The notes under the pieces were generated by a model. It saw only the letters and a list, made by a program, of their open reading frames with translations. It did no database searches and had not been told where the DNA came from. DNA of 64,000 nt from Heterostelium multicystogenum. Its lineage: Eukaryota > Evosea > Eumycetozoa > Acytosteliales > Acytosteliaceae. The DNA is taken from the NCBI GenBank assembly GCA_003667245.1, contig RCNN01000024.1:62001-126000 (forward strand), written 5' to 3'. The translations under genes were made by a program, and so were the position numbers. This document shows, in pieces, positions 23,254 to 35,465 of this stretch (within the stretch, counting starts at the first letter, position 1; every line of letters starts with the position of its first letter).

Positions 23254-25124
23254 GTTTTAAATTATGGTCATCGTTGATCAACCCTGTTTTTAAAGTCTTA
23301 TATAATATGAGGACCTATGCCTCATCAAGTCTTAAAACTAAACACACTTTTATTTTTCTAATGGCGAATGGTCGCAACCTCACAACCAAATCAGGAGTGA
23401 AAAAAACAAAGTCCTGAAAAAGTTGGAAATTAATTTAAAGATTTTGTTTAAAAAAATTACATTTAATATGAAAGAATTGAACACTAATATCCAACCTCAA
23501 ATACCTATATTTGCTGTTTTTACGTGCATAGAACATACATACATTGAGTTTGATCCTATTTGTATTTCTAAGTTCAACTCGAAAAGAAGGATGTTGTCTG
23601 GAACTACTGGGAGGTACTCTATGTAGGTAACATCAAATTCCTTGACTTGTTACATGGTCTGTGAGCTTCTCCATGAAGTTGCGACAATGGATTGTTTGCA
23701 AATGGAATTTTGTATTATAGATGCTGCTTGCACTATAAAGTGCTTTGTAATGAAGGCTAGCAATCTTCTGAGTGACTCCAACTTCGATCACCTTTTTTTG
23801 GGAAGGGGCATCCTTTTTGTGTTGATGGTGATCGACTTCAGTAATGCTCTAGATAATGGGAAGATAAGGCTTTTTGAATTGATATCAGAACCAAACTACA
23901 AGTACTTTAATGCTATTTGTGTTATACTTTTACATAATGTAGCTGTTGAATGCATTAAGGCTAAGTACCCAAGGATTAATTGTGATGAAATCTGTATATA
24001 TGTTGTGGCTCCATCAGAAAAGTTTATTTCTTTTAGTATGAAAAAATAATACAATGGTGGCATAAGTAAAATAACATTTGGGTATTTTAATTCAATTTAA
24101 CATATTTCAATATTTTAATTCAATACTACCTATTTTTATATCAAATTAAGTCTTTTAAAGTTGGATTCATTCTAATTATCACCATCTTCAATTTAATTTT
24201 ATTGAGGTTACAGTTGATAATGAAACACTATAGGTTAGGAATATGATCAATCAAGTGAGGTGGTCGTATTGTTACACATACAACCAATACAAAATCCAAG
24301 AAAAACATGGTGTTGGTATGGAGAAGTCTCAGTGGAAGTTACAATTGTGTTAAAACTTCATTTTTCCCATTTTTTGAAATACCACCAACTCTTATTTCCC
24401 AATTTAATCGTTCAATGCTTTACCTTCCCTATCATAACACCTGGTTATTGGTAGGGTGAGCAGATTAAGATTTACATCCGAACAGTACCCCTGTACAAAT
24501 TATTAAGAAATCATTCATTCTTAAATTTCTATCAAAACCATTATTTTTTCATGGGGGCATTGGAACAAAGTTTAAAAATGTCTTTTCAGTTCCGAACCGA
24601 AGATTAAGAGTGAATAGTTTGAGGAAGAGTTGTCGGTACCAAATTTTAAAACTATCTAAACAAATTTAAAATGATTATCTTGTATTTAATTGTAATTGCT
24701 CTGGTACTTAAGTTGATTAAGATCAAAATAAAATTTATTGTTTTTTTAAACCCTCGGCAAAAACTCGGTTCTTTGGAGCAAAAAAACAAAAAAAATGAAA
24801 ATAGTATTTTTGACATAAGATGACTTTTCTTAAAAAGATATTTTTATTAAGATCCACCCACCATGGTGACATACCCCACAATTGAGTAAATGTAATGGTG
24901 GGTTAGACCAGAAGCACTAAAACCAAACTACGCAGTTTAATGATCAACTATAGAAGAGAGTGCACTCTTTTTTGATATTCCTCATTTTTATTACATCTTA
25001 TTTTTCTATCTATTTATTATCATTATTATTATTATTATAATATTAATAAATTGTAATTTAAATTTATTTATATATATACTAAATATTAATAATAATATTG
25101 GTCAATAAAGCAGAGAAAAGAACA
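23254..25124. other. Long intergenic region with one unrecognised broken frame
   Basis: Between the divergently oriented tetraspan gene and dapF. It contains the disrupted frame at 23423-24049 listed separately and A+T-rich DNA. The inverted repeat CCCACCAT/ATGGTGGG lies near 24858-24905, about 220 bases before dapF. Confidence 0.5.
23423..24049 (+). pseudogene. Unrecognised frame broken by one stop
   Basis: An open stretch from 23423 to 24049 is interrupted by a single in-frame TAG at 23624-23626. Surrounding sequence has varied, protein-like composition (IEHTYIEFDPICISKFNSKR; LFELISEPNYKYFNAICVIL; AKYPRINCDEICIYVV). An upstream phrase in another frame, MANGRNLTTKSGVKKTKS, may belong to the same protein. 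I recognise no family. The stop may be real decay or a base error. Confidence 0.35.
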
Positions 25125-26460
25125 ATGAAAATGAATCAGATCAATGGCCATAGTCATATGAATGGTGACGGTCAGGGTCAGAGCAGTATTATATATAGAG
25201 TTTCTTTTACCAAGATGCATGGCGCAGGTAATGATTTTGTATTATTTAAAAGAGAAGATATCAAGAGGATAGTCGTTTCGCAGCAGCAGAACGGAGCCTG
25301 TGGCACCACTGCAAATGGCAACGGCACCAGTCATAGCTATGTACCTTCACTAAGTGACCTTGCATATATATCGAAATCAATCGCCAACAGAAAATTGGGT
25401 GTGGGTTGTGATCAGGTGATCATTGTTTCAGACTCACCCTCATCGAAATCAGATTATGAAATGTTGATATTCAACAACGACGGTAGTCAAGTATGTATTG
25501 ATACGAATCATGACATAGCTAGCTAGCGAGTGACTCTGTTATTAACTTACTGCTGGAATCATCTTTGTTTTGTTTTCGCTAGGCTATGATGTGTGGCAAT
25601 GGTGTCAGGTGTTTCTCCAAATATATTTCAGATAATAGAATAGCATCACTATATAATGAAGATGGTACTTTGAATACGAATAGAGTTTATCACGATAGAA
25701 AGTCACAGCGAGTTCATACGCTCTCTGGAATAATTATTACCTACCCACAACAACAGGTCGAGAATGTTCACAACCCATCATATAATGAGCTCATCAACTC
25801 GCTAACGAAATATATCAAAGTCAACATGGGAACACCCTATATTTTAAGAACAAACGAGACAAAGTCGTTGCTGGATGACCGATGCATCATGCACATCGAC
25901 ACCAAGAGTATTAATTTTTTGAAAACAATATATGTTACACCAACAGTGTCATTGCACTGTGTACTCGTGTCGATGGGCAATCCACATTGTGTCATCTTCC
26001 TCAAGGACAACCTTGACACCCTCGTCCAAGAAGAGGGGTTGGATTCTATGGATATCTCTTTTATCGGTAGAAAGTTGGAATCTGATTCTTTATTTATTGA
26101 TAGTTGTAATGTTGAATTTGTATCTGTAAGTTATCATAAATTAAATTACTATCTATATATATATATAAATGTTTACTAATAATAACCACCGATTATAAAA
26201 TTAATTAGGTTATTGCACCAAATAAAATGAAAGCTAGGGTATGGGAAAGAGGTGCAGGTGAAACTTTGGCTTGTGGTACTGGTGCATGTGCAGTTGCAGT
26301 CGCTTCAATACTGACAGGAAAGTCGAATGTAGGAGAGTCTATTTCGATTGAGATGCCAGGTGGAGAATTAATTATTGATTGGAATTGTGAGGATAGCAAA
26401 GTGTACAAGACCGGTCCAGCCACAACTGTATATAGTTCAGAAGTTAATATAATACAATAA
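25125..26460 (+). CDS. dapF: Diaminopimelate epimerase
   Basis: Three exons (25125-25490, 25583-26125, 26209-26460) join in frame with GT/AG introns and give 386 residues without an error. The fold begins at residue 25 with YRVSFTKMHGAGNDF, the family's N-terminal signature. Cys126 lies in MCGNGVRC and Cys325 in ACGTGACA, the two catalytic cysteines that interconvert LL- and meso-diaminopimelate without PLP. GNPHCV and ERGAGETLACGTG are also present. The protein is longer than the roughly 275-residue bacterial enzymes, mainly from a polar N-terminal extension and insertions near residues 55-70 and 150-200. The reaction belongs to bacterial and plant lysine biosynthesis. In an amoeba this suggests lateral acquisition followed by intron gain. 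No other lysine gene is nearby. Confidence 0.93.
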
Positions 26461-26699
26461 ATAAGTCAAACTAACCAACTCGGTAGCGAGCAATAGATCC
26501 CGATTGATATACATTAGAAATGAACACAGGTAGTTCAATTAAAAAAATAAACTAATATTTACTTTTTTATACATATACTCGAGAAAGCCTCATATCTATC
26601 TATCTATCTAATTTGGATGTACGTACATTAATGATACTTTATTTACAATTCTCTTTTGATATATAGTATTATATTATATATATATCATGTTGTTTGTTA
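26461..26699. other. Intergenic region between convergent genes
   Basis: Short A+T-rich 3' region between dapF and the convergent MEA1-like gene, with TATC tetranucleotide repeats near 26595. No gene. Confidence 0.6.
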
Positions 26700-27511
26700 T
26701 TATTTTGAAGTTTTATCCTTTAGATTCGATATCCATTTTTCTTCTGGTACAACTGCAGCCCACATTGGTCGATAGCTAATCTTTATATCTTTCATACATT
26801 CTCTTATTAAATCAGCATGATCTATTGATGCAATAAATGAATTAGTTGAGTCGATTGTTAAGGTTGGTGTTAAGGTGAATGTTTCTGATACTTACCAGGT
26901 GGGAAAAGTTTATCTTTGCTTAATACCATGTGTCCTTTTTCATTTCTTTCGCAGTATTCAGTTGCTTTAGGTGTTGTTTCTTTGTTGTTATTTTCTTGTC
27001 TGTTGTTATTGTTGTTATCTGAGGTATTAAAGGGATCATCTTTATTGTTTTGGAAATAGTCAACATCATTGAACAAAAGATTGTTTGTATTCACTTTTAG
27101 ATCGCTAAAGCCACCGTCGTCATTGCCAAACTGATTAATATCATGAAAGTCATTTGAATGTGATGTGAAATCTGTAAACTCTTCATTAAGAAACTGATTA
27201 TTTAATTCTATTTGTCTTCTAATTTCTTCTTCTCTTGCTCTTCTTCTATCTTCAACCGATTCATTATGATGAATATCATCGTCATCCTCTACCTCCGAAG
27301 CGGAAGCAGCATCGTCGTGATCTGGTATCAATTGAAATCCCGTATAGTCAGCTGTGTTTCAACCAATAGTTAGTCATGACATCCAACCCGATATCAATCA
27401 AACACCTTAAAACATACTAGGTTCGCTTGTATCACTATCATTATCTTCATATTCATGAGTATTGCTTGTTGTTGTTGTTGTATTATCAACGGATTTCTCT
27501 TTGACAACCAT
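26700..27511 (-). CDS. MEA1-like acidic protein
   Basis: The ATG at 27511 opens MVVKEKSVDNTTTTTS. A GTATGT intron joins SEP to TDYTGFQLIPDHDD. The middle is acidic and Asn-rich with a charged helix (EDRRRAREEEIRRQIELNNQ). The C-terminus, after a frameshift near 26873 where a T appears lost from a TT run, reads SIDHADLIRECMKDI then WAAVVPEEKWISNL and stops at 26700-26702. The pairing of an N-terminal YQPL-like phrase with a C-terminal D.E/ADLI...M..I....WA...P...W motif resembles male-enhanced antigen 1 of animals. The biochemical role of that family is not established. A possible upstream exon, MDEKVQFQMENR near 27703-27668, could add 12 residues, but its donor site is poor. Confidence 0.45.
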
Positions 27512-27761
27512 GTCTTTATATAATATATTATATTGTATTGTATTATAACTATCTAATGAGATATATAAATGTTCAACAGTGTAATAATAGTTTATGTGGC
27601 AATGCAAGTTTAAATGAACATAAAAAAATCAAATTAATCTGAATTTTTGCTTTGGAAAATGTGGTAATAACCTCTGTTCTCCATCTGGAACTGTACTTTT
27701 TCGTCCATTCTAGGTTGTTTAAATAACGATTATTATACATCCAATCCAATATATTTTATTA

Positions 27762-30700
27762 TTATCTCGATGATTGCTCTAGCTTTCTTTGTTTCTCTAA
27801 TTCTTCGAGATCTGCAAGTAGCTTTTGTTTTTGTGGTTTCTTAAGATGATTTGCTACGTTGACAATTCCTATCACTTGCTTTATGGTGAATTCAGAATCT
27901 CTGGCTAAATTAAAGATATCGTTTTCGGGTAAGAAGTACGCTTTGATATATTTATCGACGTGTTGGATGTGTGGTATTGGTTTCATTGTTGTTAGCAGTT
28001 CAAGATTGCCTTGTAGATTCTTCAGATCCATTGTCATCAAAGTACGACCATGATTATTGCATTTCTTGATCTTGGAGTATGCGTCAATAAGTGACTCCAT
28101 CAGGAAGGTAATTGTATTGACCCAGAGTAGATTGGTAACCTTTTGTGTGAGGGAGCCACTTCTCTTTGAAATTTCGTTCAAATGTCCAGAGAAACCGTGG
28201 AAAATAATGGAAATTTGCTTTACATATGGACTTGGGTCGGGTGGAGCATCTTTTAACTCCCATCTCATCGATGAAATAGCCACATTCAATTGATCAAACT
28301 ATATAGGCACAAGAAAGAGATGGTGTTGGTACAATTGTAAATCTAACATCTACAGGTGATTTGTATATCTTACATTAAGAATTTGAGAAGCAATGTTTTT
28401 ATAGCAAACATTTCTAAGTGCACTGACAACACTAACTGTATCTGAATAAAATAGTGAAATTGATTGTTTCTTTTCCTCAGGAATTAAATTCTAGATTTAG
28501 CAAGGTTAGTATTAATAGTTGAAATGATAGAGGTGCTTCTGGATTTAGTAATTACCATGACAAGTGGACTTGCTTCCATAATTGCGTCGACCAAGAACAT
28601 CATCGATTCCAAACCAATAACACGGTATTCGAGACCATAAAGTGTTTTTGGATTGGATAGATCGACCAATTCTGATTTCGGCAAAACCCATTGAATCGAA
28701 ATGGCATCGTCGTTGTTACTATCTTTTTGTAGTGTTAGAGTTGGTGGTGATTTAGTGGTATCAGTTGAAGATCTGAGTGAGATGGGAGAAGAGGTAAGTT
28801 TAGCTTGGAATAAATGAGTTGTTGAAAGCAGTGATGAGGTATTGGAAGTTGGTACACCAACAAATTTAGATTTCAATCTTTGCATAGTTTTCTTTAATAT
28901 TGGACTAACTAATAATTGATAAAACGATAAAGTTAGAATGAATGATTGATTCTCCACCTGCTAGACTCGGATTTGTTCTGAATGACTTACCATTTGAAAT
29001 CTCAGCATTGTCAAATACATCAGAGTTGGTACATTCACCAAAGAATGTGAATACCGTGTAGACATAGTATTCGAGTAACTGTGAAATAGCAGTGAAAATT
29101 GGGTATGCGAGTGGTTTGAGAATTTTCATCATCTGCAAGTACTTTCCAATGAGACGAATGACATAGATCGTTGTAGAGGACACCAGTGGAGAGTTGGTGT
29201 TGCTTTGATCTCCATTCTGATCAGCAGAGCTACCTTTGCCAGTATTGCTTTTAAAGATATCACCTGCAGCCTCTGAGAGTGTCTTACGACCCTCAGTGAC
29301 ATGGAAAGGATTTCCATCTGTCTTGATTTGATCAAAGTAGGCAGATCTGTGTGCCTCTGGATCTAAATTGATAGTGTTCTCATCGCTAATCATCAAAATG
29401 GTGAGATCAAAGGAGCGTTGTTCGATTGTGTTGCTGTCTTTGGTTGCTGGCTGTTTGCAAAGGAGGTGATAACACTTCCAAATTCAGCGATACTCATGAC
29501 AGTGAAATCATTAGGCAGCGGCATCTTATACCAACCTTCATTCTCCAACATCACTCTTAAATCCTCGATTCTTCTCTTATGGAAATGTTCAAAATATGCG
29601 AATGACTGATCCTTAATAGTTGACTTTAGCAGATTGGAATCCTCAGTGGAATTTAAAAACTCATATCCAACCTCAATGAATTGATGGTCGACTCCAAAAC
29701 CTTTAAGAACTCTTCAATCTGCATTAAAACAACATAATAGCAACATTAGTGTTTGAAACATCAACAGTGATTGGTTGAATGTTGTTGCCAACATTACCTT
29801 AAAAGAAGGGCTGCATGATGACAATAAAAGTTTAACCTGTTTCTGTACGGTATTCCACATATTCTTCTTGAAGTTGAATAGCAATTTATGAATATCTATA
29901 TAAAAGTCTTTGTCCTCTAAATCTGGATTCTTACTATATTATTATAACAAGAACATTATATAAGTTATATATCATAGTTAGATAACCTGCTGAAACATAC
30001 CGAAGTGTCTCTAAAATCCACATTCTCATTTGATAATGTGATGACATTAAGTCCGATAGATGTTCGAGAATATTGAGCAATGCCGTTACATATTGATCTT
30101 CTTTTAATACTTTACACATGTCTGCGAACATCATCCTAAATCCGAATGGTAAGTGTTAGTAGGACGACCATGCGTTGTCCATTTTAAAGCAGGGGATATA
30201 TACGTTTTTAATGATTCTGGGTTGGCAACTGTATTGAAAAGATGTGTCCTCAATATCTTCTTTGTATGGTCCTCTATATTTGTTATGAAGTTCTGGAATA
30301 TCTTGTCTTTTAGTCTTTGTTTCTGCTTGAGGTGTATGTAACCATGCATCACCTTCTCAAAGGTGCTTTCATTGAATATGTGACAGATCTCTGTGAATGA
30401 TGAATCAATTTTATCAAGTATCAATTGTGTAGATGACTAAATGAGATTTCGGGTTAGCAAAGGACAACATTGTTGGCGTCGTTGTGATAGTTACTTCAAA
30501 GCTAGCAGTGATGTTAGAGATACATTCATAGTGTGTCGATGAAGTGATCATATTTGATATGTTTGCAGCAAGCTGAATTGATTTGGGAAAGTCGTGTTGA
30601 TCCAAAAGTCGATCGATCTTTCTGCCTGCTTCATTGATGTCTTTGATTCGTTCGAGTTCATTCAATATATACTGATAGATTTGTCGCTTTCTGTGCTTCT

Positions 30701-31448
30701 GTAATAGTATGAAACCAAATGCCGTCAAACTCTTTTGTACTTCATCGAGAAAAGCTTTTCCCGACTTACACATCACAGCCGAATGTGTCAGATCTTGTTC
30801 AATTTCATATACCTGTGACATTCCCTCAACTTTGAAAGTATAACCATTAATATGAATCCTCTTGATATATACAGCATGGCATAAATAACCTACCGAAACC
30901 GTTGTAGCTCTTCATGATTAGACTATTGAATCTTGAGTCTACCGCCTCGTGGAATCCATAGATCTTCACAGATAACACATCGATCTTTTCAATGCCATCG
31001 TCGGCTTCGATGGAATCCAACAAGCTTCCAACATTGAAATCATCAGAGAAATAATCTTTATCTATACTATCAATAATTCTTGCTTCTTTACACAACTAGG
31101 GATGTAACGTAGCAGTCAGTATTTAGTTATACATTCAAAACTTAAGGTCGACCATCCTATGGTGAGTGTTGTTTAAGATAAACATACTTCTTCAGGTGTT
31201 TTCTCAGTAAGATACGATGATTTATTAGGTTTACGAGCAGCCATCAACTGAGTAACCGATGACAAAGTATTGATATTAGAAGTCAATGCAAACAGATCGA
31301 CTTCACTTTCATTCTTTCTCAAATTGTTACTACTACCATGGTTACTATGCAATCCACTACTTGCAAGACTACTGCTACTGCTACTATGACTTAAGCTACT
31401 ACTACTGTTGTTAATACTATTGTTATTATTATTATTATTACCATCCAT
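27762..31448 (-). CDS. vps50: VPS50/syndetin, EARP tethering complex subunit
   Basis: Syndetin (CCDC132) replaces VPS54 in the GARP-like EARP complex, which tethers endosome-recycling vesicles. Exon 1 (31448-31188) is Asn/Ser-rich; a GTATGT donor joins PEE to LCKEARIIDSIDKDYFSDDF. Recognisable sections in order: AFLDEVQKSLTAFGFILL and DQHDFPKSIQLAANIS (N-terminal helices), IYVIRLIGKYLQMMKILKPL near 29170, YVYTVFTFFGECTNSD, NPKTLYGLEYRVIGLESMMF near 28640, and the C-terminal KQISIIFHGFSGHLNEISKR and VDKYIKAYFLPENDIFNLAR. The order and spacing match animal syndetin across its full length of about 960 residues. At least nine introns separate the blocks. It ends at 27762. Confidence 0.93.
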
Positions 31449-31850
31449 TATTAATATATTATTATTAGTATCATAACTGTTATATTTATAATGAACTTGA
31501 AGTTAGATATCAAACAATCTAAGGCGAAGTTGTGTGTGGTGTTTAACCCAAACAATTAAGTTTTGCAAATTTCATTTTATTTAGGTTTGCTTCCTAAGTT
31601 GTTGTTAACATAGTTTGGCATATCTTTGCCAACCTTTGACGATATACAACCACAATTGTCGACAACAAGATATGCCAAGAATGAAGACGAAAGAACAAGT
31701 CAAAAGGGTTTAGTAATGAATTAAAAATCATGTTATATACATTTATTTTATTTTGGATTATTTGTACAAAAGAAAAAGAGATGAAAGTCGTCAAACAATT
31801 CTTCATTAAGGATTCTTGCAAGACACTTTGCTCTTATTCTTCTCGTTCAG
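31449..31850. other. Intergenic region
   Basis: A+T-rich DNA between the 3' end of the exonuclease-like gene and the start of vps50, both on the minus strand. I see no gene. Confidence 0.5.
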
Positions 31851-33683
31851 TCAATCATCTTCGATATAGTCAACAAGATGATCACCCTCTTCGAATCTCA
31901 GTTGGAAATCAACTTTGTCTGTCTCCAGCACATTGTACAAGTCCAAGACACAATGGGCTTTTTGTGCATAGTGTTGGAGCTTCTTCTCGCTAAACAAAGT
32001 TGATACATTATTGGAGTATCTATGAACTTCACTCCTAGGAATCTATAACAAAAAAATAGTTTGTTAGAATGACAATTAAGAATATTTTATTATCTTAATA
32101 ATATGAATACAATACCCTTAGTTTTAAGAATAAACCAGCAACTGCTCTCAATGACTTGGGTTTACTTCTCATAACAATAGGTGTTTTGGATAAATCTTCG
32201 TAGGAGTTGAGTTTAACATCGAATTGTTTCTCAAATTTGGATGACTCCATCTTATGATTATATCCAATTTTGCCAATTATCTGATTTGGATTTAATAATA
32301 ATAATCATGGTTAATTAATTGAACTATAATGAAATCGAAATAATAATAATATTTACACATGATGATAAGATATCAGATAAGATCGGCGGGAGCATTCCTA
32401 TGGATGAAAGGTTATAAACTATACAATGTTCACGGTTACAGAGTGTGAGAACATAGAATGTTTGCACATCTGACCATATAGTTTTATGATACCAATCGAA
32501 ATCCATTCCCTAGAAATAAAACTAATTAATATTTAAGCTACAATCATGGTTAATTTAATTGCTTACAAGTTGTATGTTATCATATATTTTTACATCGGAT
32601 GGTCTTTTTCCTTCAAGCAATAAGTCAATGGTTACCTTATCTACTTTATCAGCACTATTTACAATTGTTATTTTCTTTGGAACAGGATATTCGGGTAACT
32701 AGAAATACAATTAATTTAATTAATTAACTTGGAAAGTAAGATTCGATTATATATATTAACATACTTTTTCTATAGTGTCATGGGAAATGGTATATAATGG
32801 TTCTAATGACTTTTTGATTAATGTAGATTTTATTTTGTTGGTAGGTGTATATTCATTCCAAAGATGCATAAATTGATCTGCCTGGTATGCCTTTACTGCA
32901 GTTGAAAAATTAACAAAAATTATATTTGGAATTGCAGATCTAAGTAATAATATAATGATATATTATATATTAGAAATGGCCATTTGGAACCTGGTGATGT
33001 CAATCCAGTAAACTTACTCAGTCATTTTCACCAAAATTTTTGAACCTTGTAGAATTTCCTTTGGAAGAATACCTTCAATTAACTCTACCAAATACTAGAG
33101 TTACAAGAATAATTAATTAATCAATTGGAATTGATTCAAATATAAATAGATATTTACACTTGATTTATGTGTTTCAAATTTGACACAGTTTTGAGCCTCT
33201 TCACCTTTTTTAAAAGGCAATGTAAAAGGTCGATTTTGGGCAAGATTGTTCGGTAAAAGTTGACCAATAAGATTGGCATTATCTTTAGCTTTTTGAGTAT
33301 GGGTTTCATTGATTTTAAAAAGTTGGTTTCCATTCTTTGAGAATGGAATAATCGTTATCATCAAAGGAAGAATCGACTTGATCCTTACGATTTGAGTTTG
33401 AAGTCCTCAATCCATTGAAATATGGGTTGGATAAAGTATGATATCTTTGTGTAAGTGATTTATCATGAAAATGATCATTGAATAGTGAAGTAGTTGATTG
33501 AGGTTTGTGAATGGAAACATTTTTGTGAAGGTTCTCTGTCAAATTGCTCTCCAAGCAACAAGTTGGGTTGGAGTGGCAAGTTGTACCAGGTGAGATACCA
33601 GAGAACACAGGTGCCAAAAGGTGAGTTAGTGATTGTTGGTGGAACAATTCAGCTCCATTATACAATTTTAGAATATTGTTCAT
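31851..33683 (-). CDS. WRN-type 3'-5' exonuclease-like protein, degenerate active site
   Basis: The ATG at 33683 opens MNNILKLYNGAELFHQQSLT. Six or more short exons follow. The C-terminal half is an RNase D/WRN exonuclease-like fold: PVPKKITIVNSADKVDKV, then MDFDWYHKTIWSDVQTFYVL, YNLSSIGMLPPILSDIL, IIGKIGYNHKMESSKFEKQF, SLRAVAGLFLKLRV, and KKLQHYAQKAHCVLDLYNVL before the stop at 31851-31853. In active DEDDy enzymes the first motif is D-x-E, a second motif supplies Asp, and the last has YAxxDA. Here they read DFD, NHKME and YAQKAHC, so the metal-binding set is incomplete. The protein is probably not a functional nuclease, or has altered chemistry. Related degenerate copies are expanded in some dictyostelids. 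One frameshift occurs near 33340. Confidence 0.68.
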
Positions 33684-35465
33684 TAATGTGATGGGGATTC
33701 TGTAAATTGAATTTAAATTTCTTTCCAGTTTCTCATATTTTCCATAAGAAAAGTAACTGGAAACGATATATCTAACTTCAATATAAATTGTATTTAATTA
33801 TTTATAAGGAATATTTAAAATAGTTGAGTAATTTATGAAAGAAAGTGTGATAAGAATAATCGACACTTTCATTTGGGATTAGATAAGTATTTTTTAATTT
33901 TAGTATTTTCTTTATGACTTCTAGTATTTATTTTTCCAAAAAATAATGGAAATATAAAGAAGAATATACATATATATAAATAAAAAATAATAATAATATT
34001 AAAAACAAATAAAAATAAGAATAATAAAATCTTTAAAATTAGGAACAATAATTAAAAAAACAATTATAGTTTAGTTTAGTTTTTATAAATAATAATAATA
34101 CTAATTATATTAATAAACAATTATAAATATTATTTAATTGTCTGGTATGTTAGTATGGTAGGCCCTTAATTAATATTAATAATAATAATAATGGATAATA
34201 ATAACTGTATGGGTTTACTAGTTAGGTTTTGTATTTTTATTTTATTATTATTATTTTAAAAGGAAACCTATAAAGGTATATTATAGGTTATTATTTTATT
34301 ATATTAAATTATGATGTCCACTTTTTGGAAGGATAAAACTATCGATAACTATTATTTGTTGATGCTTCAGGTGAACTTACTTGATGGGGGTAATCGTAAC
34401 ACTATTGAGTTTGAGTTTGTTGATGTATGCTATTATTCTTTTTTTCAAATAAGAATGCGTGCTTCAGCCTGGCATCGGAAACGATGATATATGCAGGGTT
34501 CCTCGATGCTTTTAGTGGCTACATTATGATGTCAACTCTGAAAATGATCCAATGAACATCTACTTCCAAATTAGGCAAACAGACAATTTTTAATTTAAAA
34601 TTTTTAATAAAAGCATTGCCTACTTTAACAATAATAATAATAATATTTACTTATTGCTTATTGCTTATTTAAAGCAGGGCTTGTTTTGTGTTTCGATCGA
34701 CATTTATGGCAAATGCAGGGGATACTAAATATTTCGCAAATTGATGGTTCTTTTTGAGAAAATAACTTACCATGGTAAAATCTCAATCATCAAGAAAGGA
34801 AATAGTATTAATATTAGGAGTAGTACTAACTACTCCTCGACCTATATACTATAATTAGATGTTACCGAATGAGTGGTGTTGAATGGCCACTACAGAGAGT
34901 CGTAAAAACATTCTTACTAACTAAACAAACTTTGGTAAAATCTTGTAATTATTATTAATTAATTCTAAACTAATATTAATAAGAATAACTCTAGTTCCTC
35001 TTATTAGAATGGGACAGAATAAACTCAATTTCTTAGGCTTTATTCTAGACTCCAAAAGTCACCAAAAGTCTAGTTCTAATTTCCTTATTAAAGTGCTCTA
35101 CAAGAATCTTTTGTTGTTGTTGTTGTTGAACTATTATCAATTTGAACAAGAATACTTTTAAGATGGATGTACCTTAAACACTATGTTACTTTATATAGTG
35201 GTTCTATTATGGTATACATTAATTCATTGATATGAGTATCATCACATGAAGAATGCCTTGCATTCTTTGACACATTGCCATGTCTTCTCTGTGTCAGTGC
35301 TGAGCTGGTGAATTTTTGAGAATGTTTTTTCAAATTTTTGTTTTTTAAAACTAATCCAATGAAAGTAAAACGAATCGAATTAATTGATAGATTACCCAAA
35401 GACAACTAGAAGATTAGATTAGGCTAATCACAGATAATAATAATATATATATAAATAGAATTGAA
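33684..35465. other. A+T-rich intergenic region with hairpins and a short frame
   Basis: About 1.8 kb. The first 600 bases are very A+T-rich simple sequence. A 58-codon plus-strand frame (34311-34487, MMSTFWKDKT...) has plausible composition but no family. A perfect 9-bp hairpin lies at 34817-34838 and an 8-bp one near 35015-35049. A minus-strand frame at 35181-35405 without an ATG reads QRRHGNVSKNARHSSCDDTH; I cannot place it. It abuts the NXT gene and may be part of an unidentified gene. Confidence 0.4.
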
